Below are positions 13,201 to 25,200 of a stretch of DNA of 64,000 nucleotides, one piece after another. The stretch is from Calliopsis andreniformis (Eukaryota > Arthropoda > Insecta > Hymenoptera > Andrenidae). The DNA is taken from the NCBI RefSeq assembly GCF_051401765.1, contig NC_135064.1, positions 24,030,001 to 24,094,000 on the forward strand. The letters run 5' to 3'. Position 1 is the first letter of the stretch, and each line of letters starts with the position of its first letter. Both the position numbers and the translations under genes were made by a program. The notes under the pieces were generated by a model that ran no database searches, had not been told where the DNA came from, and worked only from the letters and a program-made list of their open reading frames with translations.

Positions 13201-16200
13201 CAATCTATCCCCACTACATGGTAATCTGATGATCAATGGTAATTTGAGAATTTAGAGATCTATAAATTTGAAAATTTGAATATTTTAACATCTAGCTGAA
13301 TTTTTGAACATTTGAATGTTTGAATATTTAAATTTTTGAAAATTTTAAAACTTGAAAATGTATAAGATTTGTGTAACTACTTCTAACTTGAAATTCGAAT
13401 ATTTAAATATCTAGTTGAATGTTTGAAAATATAAAAATTCAAGACCTAGAAATTTGTCAGTGTTTCTATTTGTTTCAATGTCGTCGTAACAATGCCATCA
13501 GATTATCATGTGGCCTCAATAGATAACACGCACCTGTGTAAAGTTGGCACGCGTCTAGGTGGGGGTAACTTCTCTGCACCTACATGCATGTTATTAGACC
13601 AGAATCAAATGAGCTCTCTGTACGAGCGACCCTGGTGGAAAATCCATCGGAAATACAGCATAACGAGGATAGCAGTTGGATGCTCGAGTAGTATACGTGT
13701 ATATTCATCACGCTCTTCCGAAGACACGCGCTCCTACGTCTGACGTTTGCAGGCCTGCATCTACTTACGGGCACATTTGTTACGGACGACAAGACCGACG
13801 ATCTGTCTGACATGTGCAACGACATTTCTCCTTGCGTGCAGGCATTATTTCGCTCGGCTTGACGCGAAATGCAAATCATTCGGAGACGAACGATAACGCG
13901 CGCACTTAATTAATTGAACGGGGAATTGAAACTTTGTGCAACTCTGATAGAACCTTACTGAAAATTACCTACTGATAATTAAAACTTGCAGTTGATAATA
14001 GCAGCTCAACAACGCCACAAAGAATGTCGAAAATATTCTGTGAACCTAGGAATCTGAGAAGTTTCTCTTCGAATAAAAAGGTGATAACCTCGCCCACATT
14101 TAGTCGTCCCAATTTCAATCAATCCCTAATTTCGTAAGCGAATTCCTCGTGAACAGATCACACGAAAGCACAAATTGAAACCGAATAGATCGTCGAGACG
14201 TTACACCCACCTGACCTACTAGCGGCGCAGCAAAAATAATGCCTGAGAGAAGTGATTCGACGGGCACGATAAGAAGATCGATCTTCCGGCAATTCGAGTT
14301 TTCGTCGAAGAAGATTACTTTTCAGAATTTGCATTTTCATTAACGGCTTAAGTCTCGTTCAAGAGTGCTCCGTCAACATTGTTTCCTTCCCCCTTTCGTT
14401 GGGCGAGGCGACTTCCCCTTAATCGGGAGATACTTGAGAATCTTTCGCATGTTTTTGGACGAACAGATTAAGCGCCGAGCAGATGGCAGTAGAGGCTGCC
14501 TTAGCGCGTAGAGAAAAATGTCTCAGATATATCTACTGACACAAACATCCCGTAGAAGGAAGCGACGTCACAGGGTCAGATTATTTCCCAGCTTGCTGGA
14601 AAAAGGTTCCAGGATCATCTTCGTGATCCATGGTGGATCTCCGACTGATGGATGATTCCTTGCCTACCGGCAAGCAAACGAGAGCAAAAGAAAGCCACGG
14701 ATCGATCGGCTTCCATTCTTCTCGTCTCCTCTCCTTCTGCCTGCGTTTTCCTCCCACCCCTCGAAGGAAGAGCGAACCGTTCGAAATCGTTTGTCTAATC
14801 CTCGTGAAATCACGTTTGGTCGTCACGTGGTCGAGGGTTCCTCGTTGTACGCTCGTTACGTGGGTTCTCGACTGACTAAACCGACTTGTCAGGAGGTCAA
14901 ACGGTTTCGCTGGATTTTCATTTGTACCGGGGGAACGGGGTCGAGTTACCTGTTTGTTCATCATCAGGGAGCTCGCGTACCTTCGCGATGCGAATTGTTG
15001 ACTCGAGAAATTGATGAACGACCGCCCCTCCGGCTCTTCTTTTCTCTTTGTTTTCCGCTTTTCTTCTCGCTCCACGTTCGTTGCGCTGTAAAAGGGGCAC
15101 GTTCGACCGCGGACGAGAATTTCATTGGCCCATCACGCTCGATCTCTCCGCGTCTGGTAATATCAATTTCGAGGTCTCGTTTGGTGACGAGCGGTTGAAA
15201 AATCGATAAGACGGATTTAGTCACGTGTTAATGCGTGGGAAGGTGGAAACTTGAAATTTGGGTTGTGTTACTTTTTATTGTCGTGTACAATTTTTATGAT
15301 TGAGAAGAGATTCATTTTTAATAATTTAGCGCGTTTGTAACAGCGCTAAGCTTCTCTAGATAAATTAGTCCTAGAATGCTAGATCCTAGATTGCAAGAAA
15401 ATTTGTTCTGGGCTGAATTTCAAGAAAATAGATCATGTACAGTGCATTGTTCAGGACTCAACCAATGAGATCAAAACGACAGTTGGCAAAAGAAGCAAGC
15501 TAATAAAAGATCTCATTTCTGATCAGTGTTGCCACAACAAATCAAATCCACATTCCTTCCGCTAGCTAAGTTACCAGCTACACACAGTACTTGTTGCAGA
15601 CAATAGCTAGCTTTCTACTGCCTGTACCTATATTTAATATGTGAAAAAAGTAACATTATAGGTAGAATATTCCATCGACTCACTTCGTATTAACGTGAAG
15701 ACGTTATCCCAGATATTCGAAAAATATTCCGCCCGTAGAACGAAAGAGGCGTTCGAGCAGCAGGGATTCCTTTCGAGAGCATGCCTCTCGCGTTTAAACT
15801 TTCATTTTCGAGACATGACGTCCCGAAATCATCCCTGCGCGGCAAAGCATTCGTCAGCCCCGTGGAATCAAGGATTTCGTCGTGATCGTTGGCGTCGGTA
15901 CGTATGCAACCCCGGAGCAGCCAGAAATGGCAGACCGTCACCGCGCGGGACAGGAAAATGGAGGCGGAGGGTGTTGGTAAGAGCTTTGTCAAGCCTCTGT
16001 CAGGAGCGAATGGGTGTGCACGAACACCAGTCAGCCACGGATCACTAGCACACGCGGGAACGAATCAGCGGCGATGTCTCATCGTCATCCCTCTAGAGTT
16101 ACTTGACATACCCCAGTCAGCGCATTTCTAATGTGAATCGAACTGGTCGTACGTGAATCTCGCGTGCAGCTTTATGAATATTTTAAGCCAGGCTTGACCC

Positions 16201-19200
16201 AGATTGTCCTCGCAACAGGAAAAGCAACCTGGCCTCGGCTCCCGAGCCCGCTCGCTTCGTTCCTCAGCTTTTACTTGTCTTCCTCTCTCTCCCTTCCTTC
16301 CCTTCTTCACATATTTGCCCTTTCTCGTCCTTTGTTATCGTCTCTTTGTCATTCTGTCCACGCGTGCATTCGCATTCTCCTGCTCATTCTTCCTTCAGAA
16401 TCTTCTATTTATCCTCCTTTACGTGTATCCCTTTTACGCGTTCCTATCTTCGTCCTCTTCCTCCTACCCTCTGCCCTCTGCTCTCTGTTGCCCTTCTCTT
16501 TTTACCTTTGTGTTGTCCCTTTGTTACACTCTTTGTTACATATGTTCATGTCTACAATTTCTCCTCTCCTTCCTCCTTCATGCTTTCTCATTTCCTGTCA
16601 TTTACCTTCTCTCTTCCTCTTGTCCTCCCTCTCTTTCGAGTTCTTCTGTTGTCTCTCTCTTGCTCTCTCGACGGTTAGCTATCTCCGTTCTTCTTCCCCA
16701 TCTCTCTCCTTCTTTTTTCCGAATCACGTACGTACCTTTGTCATTGCTGTCTCTGTCAGTGTCACTCGAGCGACTGGCTGGTCGATCGATCGTTCAGAAA
16801 CATGAAAGAACAAGTTTGCCCGTAATTCATCAATCCTCACTCCGTGACCGCGATCGTGGCGCTACAAAGAGCGAGTGGTACGGATCGTAAAAATGCGCAG
16901 CGTTGTGACTACGTGCCTGCGAAATCGTCGATGAAACGTTTGGAGATGTCTGCCGTTTTCAGTAACAACCCTGAATGGATGAGATTTTGCAGTAATTGTC
17001 GGGCGAAACAAAGTGGTCCTCGTGGAGATCAGTGAAGTGAAGCAGAGATGTATCTTGTATTTAAATGATTCATATTATTGGATTCTCTGATATTCAGAAT
17101 ACAGATACTCTGAAGAATATACGTTCTATTTCTCTTTTTTTATCTTACACGAATCAACCAAAGTTTCTAGTAGTTTTAACCTTAATATTCTTTTGAAAAT
17201 TATTGCACTTGCAGCAGTATCACGTTATGCAAACTCCACAATATAATATCCCGAAGATATTCATTCGAGTGCACTCCATTTCTTCCCATTTCGTACACAT
17301 AGTCTCCAAGGATAGAACAGAACGCATTATCGTCGCTATTGTTAAACCCCTTCCGCGTATTTTCCCATCACAATAACGTTAAATACCAAACGTGGAACGT
17401 TTCCAAGCTCTCTTCCTCTGAATCGTCCACTCGAGGGCTTTTTCTGCCCCTATTTGCGAGTCTGGTGCGGCTACGCGGCGCAAACGATGCGCCGGAAGCG
17501 CGTGCTAACGAATCCAGGAAATCTTCCGTCAAGGTCGATGCCACAGAGTCCAGTTCGAATGTGTGCACGCAGCATAGCGATGCCGCCACGTAAAGCTACG
17601 TCAACCACGTCGCTTTGGCTTCCCCGACTGTTTCATTGAGCGTCGCGGGCTGGCTATGCGCCAAGTGACGTCACCAACGGAACAGACTGGGGGATTGTCA
17701 GCGGCGATGGTGATAGAACCGTGGCGGATAACGTGGTCGAGGGACAGGGGGACGACGATAGCTGCGATAGCGGCACTGATAGCTTCCACTGGCGTTGGCT
17801 TCGAGCTGACTAGAGTCAAGAAAACCAAAGGAATGCCACCCCTAAAACGAACCTCGCCCACGCCACCTCGTAATTCAATTTGTTCGATTCCCCGCGGAGT
17901 TTCTGGTAAACGCCGCGACGAACTCGATCCTCCTTTCGTCCCTCGCGAGAGAGGAGCCGTCATTGTATCGACCATGTTTGCAATTTCTAGTTTGAACTTG
18001 GACGGACGCTATCGCTCCCCCGACACTCTCCAACGATGTTCGTGTACCACTCATTTTATGCCCCACTCCAGAGCTCGTAAAGACGCACATTGCGTATGTA
18101 TATCCTTGGTCGTTTAATGCAAGGAAATGGCGATCTTGTGCGAAGAGCTTGGAATATGGTTGGCTTTAGAGTATAATCTGAAGTCCGAAGTCACATTTCT
18201 AATATAAGTGTTAACTAGGATACACTTGAGGCGAGAATTGTAGTCATGGAAAGACTAATCCTATGAACTTCGTAATGTTAGTTTCAAAATGAATGGAGCT
18301 ATGATAAATTAATGTTGAAGGGATCTCGGAAGATATGAGGCGGCCGAAATAAGGAGAAATATTGGAGTTTTAAATATCTTAGAGAGCTTCAAAACAGCTC
18401 CACTACCTATAAGAGCTTCATAATTCAGAGCCACTTTTCTCAAAATTCAATCTTGGCACTGAGGCCTTTCTTACATCGAACAGTGGAATTCTTCTTTGAA
18501 TCGTCTCATGAAGTTCCTCAGGCTGAAGAAAAGCATAGGATCGACGATAAAATGTGTGTCGTAACATCAAAGCCTATCGTTTGCTCGAACGCTTACAAGG
18601 AGATTACGATAAATCTGTGCAAGAGGATAGGAGAGGGTAGCCTGAGAACGACACGAGTATTCGAGTGTGTATAAAAGAAGGGGTGGGCTCTCGCACGTGA
18701 CTGAATTACACCCCTATCCGGGGTAAGGCTGTCCTCTAATTTAATTTGTTCGACCCTCCGTCGAAAGACAAGATGCACTTGGTGCACTTCGTGCGGAAAA
18801 AACAAACAGGGCCTTTCAGTTTTCACTTTCTTTGTGCTTCACACCCCTGTACTTCACCCTATTCACGAAATCCGCACTTCCGCCTGCACCCTTCTCGATC
18901 CGTTTGGTATTCACGAGCTCGAAACGTAACATTCTATTTAAGGAAAGTACTGGTATCGACTTCGTGAACCGACCGTTTCGCTGACCGTGCTAAATTCAAT
19001 CTCGTTTTGAAAATAGTGATTGAATTCACAGACGGGAATCAATGCTGTTACAGGGTGGACTAAAAATAGGCAACTGAAAGATATATTACGTTATATAACT
19101 CGAAAATTCGGAAAGAGGAAATACAAATTCTATGGACCCCTTTTCTGCACTTGACGCACCACTTAACATACATGTATTGTATAGTTAATCAAACCTTTAA

Positions 19201-22200
19201 AATAAGTAACGATAATACTAGTTCTTAACTTCATTTTTCTTGATTAAATAAAATGCAAAAGACACAAAAGTTTCTTTTTCGTAACTATCCCTTACTTTAA
19301 GACGATTATGTAATCTTTTACTTCAAAGAAAATCTCGAAACATTAAAGAACAGTAACTACAATAACTCTCAATAACAGAAAGAAACAGCCTTCAAGTAGC
19401 TGGCGAGAATCTGAATTGCAAAAAGAAAAACTTCGCTGGATGCACGAATAGTCACGCCCTCGTTTCTTCTTCGGTCCTTCTTAGATAAAGAAGTCGTCCA
19501 ATTTAATTAGCATGAATTCCCCTTTATCGTCGTATGAAAGTGCACTGGACCGTATCTCACAAATGAAGAAAGAATGAAAGATGAAGGAATTCTTTGCTCG
19601 AAATTCTTCCCAGGGAAATGTCCCAGAAGGGTTCAAGAACCTCGATGAACGGTCTGAAGAATCCGGAGGCAACGGGTCCTAATTTCGTCGCAGTTTTCGC
19701 ACCTTTTGTCTCAAAGACGTCGTTGGAGGAAAAAAGATCCCGAGATTTCCCGCGGTTCATGAAAGGCTTCGACGAGCGAAATTAAAACGAAGAACCTAGA
19801 GAAAGGAATTACTCGATGTCTCGCGGAACTTTTACACTGTTCAAAAGATTCATTTTCAATAGCAAACTTAAGCCTTTGGCTAATAAATTTGTGCACATTA
19901 TATACGATAATACAAAATTAAAAATCAATCGAATGAAAAACAATTTTCCCCTTGATTCTTCTATTCTCTGAATTATTCCCGTAAATGTTAACTAATATCT
20001 ACAGTCATTATATCGTACTTTCTATCGGAGCAGTCACCATGCAACCACGAGGACGCGCACAGCGACGAATTTCTATTCCGAACAGGCCACAGCCGAAGCG
20101 CCAGAAAAGTCGGGGATTTCACCGAATGAGGAAATGATCCCCGAGTGAATGGCAAGAATATTACAAGCGATATCCAGGAAGGAACGCAATTTTTTAACCG
20201 AGCGCCATAAAAACACGCGTAAGCGATCACCAGCAGCGACTCCATACGTAAAGAACGGCTGGTATCATTCAGCAGGCGAAATTGCTCCACACGAACAATT
20301 TGTCACACGACTTCTAAGTAGCGGGCAAGTTTATATGCAAATCGATATCGCCAGAGTTTCTCCGAACCAGGGAACGGGAGCGTGTATTCCGCGGAGCGAA
20401 GAAACGACCGACATACCGAGCGATAAGTGAAATTACGTTTACCAACGGGTATTAACAGCCCCCGTTAATTATTAATAGCACGAATTACCATAATATGAAT
20501 TGTAAATCGGCCGAGGATGAAGAACAAGGCGGACGTAAATCGGCGAGGCCATCGTCGGACACGGTTTTCTCAATTCTCCGACGATAATTATTCGGCCTTT
20601 GGTTCTCTAGGCGGGAAACTGCTTTTTCTTCGAGCACCAGAGATCGATCGTGGATGAATAGCCTCGATATTCAGCGGGGGGGGAGGACGGAAGAAAGAGG
20701 GGGCGTGGGACAATGAAAGCAGTTCCTTTGACTGCAAAAGAGGGCTCCGCCTTTGCGTGCAGACATTTCGTTCTCTTACGAGTTTGACTTCTAGTTCATC
20801 GCAGAACTTCCATCGTTCTCCCAGCACGGCGACCGATTTTCCGCATAATACTCCTGATGACGGAAAATGGCCGCTGTCAGAGAACAGGAAGTCGTTTTTC
20901 TTCCTCATCCGTGCAAGGGAACCGGGAGAAAAACGTCCTGATTGACGATCGGTTCTCCCCCGTCGACGTTAACGTGTAGGCAGTTCTAATCCTGGGATCG
21001 ATTATAACGGCCTAATAGCTGCCGGCTGACGGAACTTCCTGCGCTTCTTGTCGCGAGTATAAATGGGAGCTGCGAATGAACGGGTCGCCAGGATGCGTTA
21101 GGTTGATCGAAAAATATTCATAAATTTTTTAATAAAAGAACACTGTTGAAAATTGCAACATTTAGCTTGATAATGAACGAATGCATATTCAGGAAGAAGA
21201 TAAGGCCAATATGTATTGCAAATTTTTTGAAATATCGTTAATTAACAATTATAATTGTTAATAATATGTGGGAGTCGATGCGTGAAACAGTTATTAATAA
21301 TAAATGCAGCAGAAACTCTTGCTACGTTCATTATTTTAGCGGAAATACCGATTTATCCGACATTATTTTTCTTTGGATCCCCTCCCCTACCTTTTCTCAC
21401 AATTTGTGTGTCGATCACGCAAGTATAAATAACCCCACGATCTGTCGTTTCCTCAGTCGCACTCCGGCTGTTGGCCGAGTCAGATTGTTCTGCCGATCTC
21501 TCGGGCGTTGGCTGGGGGTAACTCGGGCCCACTCCTGACAGCCCTTCCACTGGTCAGCCCTGACCCCTGACTACCCTTTCCACTGGTCAGCCCTGACCCC
21601 TGACTACCCTTTCCACTGGTTATTCCTGACCCTTGACTATACTTTTTACTGGTCTTTCCTGACCCTTGACCACTCTTTCCACTGGTCATTTCTGACCCTT
21701 GACTACCCTTTTTCCTGCTCATTCTGACCCTTGACCACTCTTTCCATTGGTCATTCTGACCCTTGACTACCCTTTCTACTGGTCACTCTGACCCTTGATC
21801 ATCCTTTCTCCTGGTTAACCCCCACCGCATCCCCTCTCTCCCTTTATAAAACCAATAACTTTTGAAAAAGTGAATATCCAACACTAGGTGACACACTTCT
21901 ATAAGACATCGTGGTTCTACCCCTCATTATCTGCTCCTTACTTAAAAACTACCAACAAAGAAATGAAGAAACTAAATACAAGTTTTACATGTAAGGGTGT
22001 TGGCATCTGAAACTACTTCAGCTCAGCTTGGAGCTCACTCTCCATAATTTCCAGACACCCTCTATCAACCCTCAAAGAATCGCCGACATCAGGGTATAAA
22101 GTATGTATCTCGACACTGGTTTCATACACGCCATCGAGATCGCTTCGCCAGATTCAGACGCGAGACTTACCCCTATCGAAGCAATTTCATCTAAGATCGC

Positions 22201-25200
22201 ATTATTAATTTTCCGAATTAGCAAGAAACGTAATAGCTTCCCGTCTGAAGCACCGATATCGCGAAATTAAGGAACACCGTGCTATAACGACCGTTCAACG
22301 TGTATAGATCAAACTAGATATTATCTGCATCGAGCAGCGTTACCGAAGAATGAGCACCGGGAAGAAATGAAATTAAGAAAATCTCCGATTCCGGTAATCA
22401 AACAATTTATGCACGGCGCCAGCGTTCAAGTTTGCGGGCCTAGACGGTCGAAAGTTTAATCGAGGGGAACTTTTTCGATTCTGATTAAATTAATTCTCGG
22501 CGAAGCATAAACTGTCTCGGTGACTCAACCGCGCGAGCCAGCGGAACTTTCAAGACATCACATTTTATTTGGCTACCGGGGGAGACAAACGCGATGTCCG
22601 ATGGTAATCGTATTATCGACCAGCTTGGACCAGATGCACAGACCAATCGGACGCATCCACGACATCCTGGAACCGAATCTGAAGCTCGTTGTACGCGTCC
22701 ATCAAATGTACTACTGCCATTCACTGATTCGAGCTCATTCCCTATGTAAACACTCGTTTCAGTTTCATTTCGCGCGTGCACTGGGACCGCGATGGGCTCG
22801 TATACCGATCTATCAGAATTTCTAGTCGTCTCGATGAGTCCTCACTCAATGAACAATTAATAGCCGATCGTGGACCGAACTATGTGAAGCAAACTTACGC
22901 GAGGGAAGAGTTTATACGATATGTACAGAAGTTGAAGCAGCAGAAGTTATATTTGTCTTCTATGTGGAGAAGGCTGAGTGACTTTTATGAGATTCGATCA
23001 TAAGGGCTAGTTTCAAGATTTTTTTTCTTTTCTTCGTTTGAAACTATGAGGTTAGTGCTTTAAATATTTTTTACGTGGATTTGGTGATTTGTGTACGCAG
23101 TGTATTCTTGGACTTTTTGGTTGGTATTGATATTTTATGACAGTTATTTTTATATTCAAAGCTATTTTGTATTTAATATAGAAAAATGTTTCCACGTGAA
23201 TTCAGTAAGTTCCCACCCAACAAATAAAATATTCGATATCATCAAGTCCATTACATTTTTTCGAGCTCACCCATGGATATAACAATACCTACCCTTTATA
23301 AGCCAGGCTCACGGATCAGTCACACGCGTACGACATCGTTTGAAACGTGTGTCACGCCATCGGGTTTACCCCTTGCCCCTATTTCGTCACGCTTTTCCTC
23401 CGTGTTACAAAATCGCGCAAAGTTCATGCTCGATAGAGCATAATCTCGCCGGTATCATTTACGGGGAAATTGTTGGAAAAATAATGATGGAAAGTCGTCG
23501 ATTTTCATCCTGGCGCAAGTAAAAAATTCGTGACACTTTTAGCGACGATCCCAGCTGTGCGATTATTCTCAGCTCGTGCCTGTAAACGCTCATCGGATGC
23601 TTGTTTTGCGGTAAAGGAAGGAGACTTTTTATTCAGCAGGTAATTGAAGATTTCTCGCGAGTCTCTGTCGACGCCCCGAGAACGACCCCTTCGCGATCGA
23701 AAGTTAAACAGTGAACGCTTCACGTCCGTAGTCGTTCCCTAGGGGGCTGTTCTTTTTTCATAGGAACCGAAGGAACGCTACGCGAGGTCGGTGTTCCTCG
23801 GTTCAAAGGAAAGAAATTATGCCGTTTCTTCGAACAATGGGACTGTTTCTCTCCGGTGTATCGTATTATCGGCGAACTATAGAAGCGTTTGTCTGCGCTC
23901 AAGCTTTACAGCAGCTTAGATCTAGATCTAGATTGATCGTAAGGTATTGTGCCTTCGAGGCGCTTAAGCGTCACGAAACCTGCGAAATACTTGCTTGAGG
24001 ATCAGCGACACGTTCATGCGCTAAATCTCGAATACTACGAACCTCGATTATTCAAAATTAGATCATGCACGTGAACGCTGTTGGTCTATGCTAGACGATA
24101 CTTTCTGAGCTCTACATTTTGCCCCTCTTTTTAACTATGCATCAAAATACATAAATTAGGGGCAAAGAATGGGGCTGGTTTGATAAATTCGGTGACAACG
24201 AGCACGATAAAATTCGTGCGCTATCGCGATAACAACGCTAGAAATAGGGAGTATCGAGACAGTATAGTCAAACGGGATATCCCGAAATAATAGAAAGCTC
24301 TCGTGGCGTAGATAATTGAGATTTTACTGTGACACGAGCGAAAGTACGACAGCGAAGGATAGATGATTGGAGTTAATTCAAAAGGGAGGGGTTGCGTTAA
24401 GGCAAAGAGAGAAATCTAGGTGTATATACATAGGTGCATGTATCAATTAGTGTACCGTGTTGGTGATGTCTGGTGGCTGTGTATTGCTGTTCGTATCGCG
24501 CATGCTGGCAGGGGATATGTGTTGTTGTTCTTGTATCCCTGTCGATACCGTGGTGGATGTATTGTAGGACTGCTTAGACGTTACCTCATTCATGTAGGAC
24601 ACTTCTGACAGTGGGACGTAGTAGTAGCCCAGGAAACGATCCCACAGGAAACCTTTGCACCAGACCTCCACTAGAAGGCCCGTGTTCATATCGTTCGTTT
24701 CGCTAGATAACAGACGAATTCAGTGTTCAATTATGGAGAGAACGATTGTATATACACATTTAAGTAATAACAAAGATCAATTAAATATATGCATACAGGG
24801 TGTTTTAAAAAAGGGTTCAAGACCTTGAGGATCGAAAGAAATGTTCGATGACACTTCTTGGTCTTCTTGATGAGTACTATAAATCTTTAGAATATCGGAC
24901 ATTTTTTTTTGAAACACTCTATTCGCACGACAAAGTATGTAGACTAATTACTATACAGTAAAATTTCGATTAATTGAATCTTAATTATCCGTATCCCTTA
25001 TTCACAATTACAGCTATTCCATGGGACAGTAATAATATTATAATTGAACAGCAATTGAAACTTGAACTATAATTGAATTAGTTATTAAATTAAATTGAAA
25101 ATAATTAAATTAGTCATAAGAGCTAGGCACTTCAAGTTCAAATCACGTCTTAAGCTGGTTAATCGTGATCTTACTGAACTATATTCATAGTTTAACAAGT

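Larger units (their letters stand above)
4278..24584 (-). other. unc-13 intron 4 (20.3 kb)
   Basis: This is the intron between C2A exons 4 and 5. Contents seen: an AT-rich 8-bp repeat block (13.26-13.44 kb), GC-richer segments with overlapping ORFs on both strands (14.4-15.2, 15.7-16.1 and 17.4-18.1 kb), a polypyrimidine tract (16.26-16.71 kb), a perfect CRE palindrome (17.67 kb), a TE-like end sequence at 19.05 kb and a 33-bp minisatellite (21.53-21.82 kb). No nested gene could be recognised. The longest ORFs are low in complexity or overlap ORFs on the opposite strand. Confidence 0.75.

Noticed and set aside
16164..16890. Plus-strand ORFs of 213 and 228 codons
   Set aside because: They are Leu/Ser runs made by the polypyrimidine tract and overlap in two frames.
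17656..18117. Plus-strand 153-codon ORF
   Set aside because: It overlaps a 124-codon minus-strand ORF in the same GC-rich patch; no domain was recognised.
25110..25145. tRNA B-box-like AGTTCAAATCA
   Set aside because: No A-box or cloverleaf could be formed around it.
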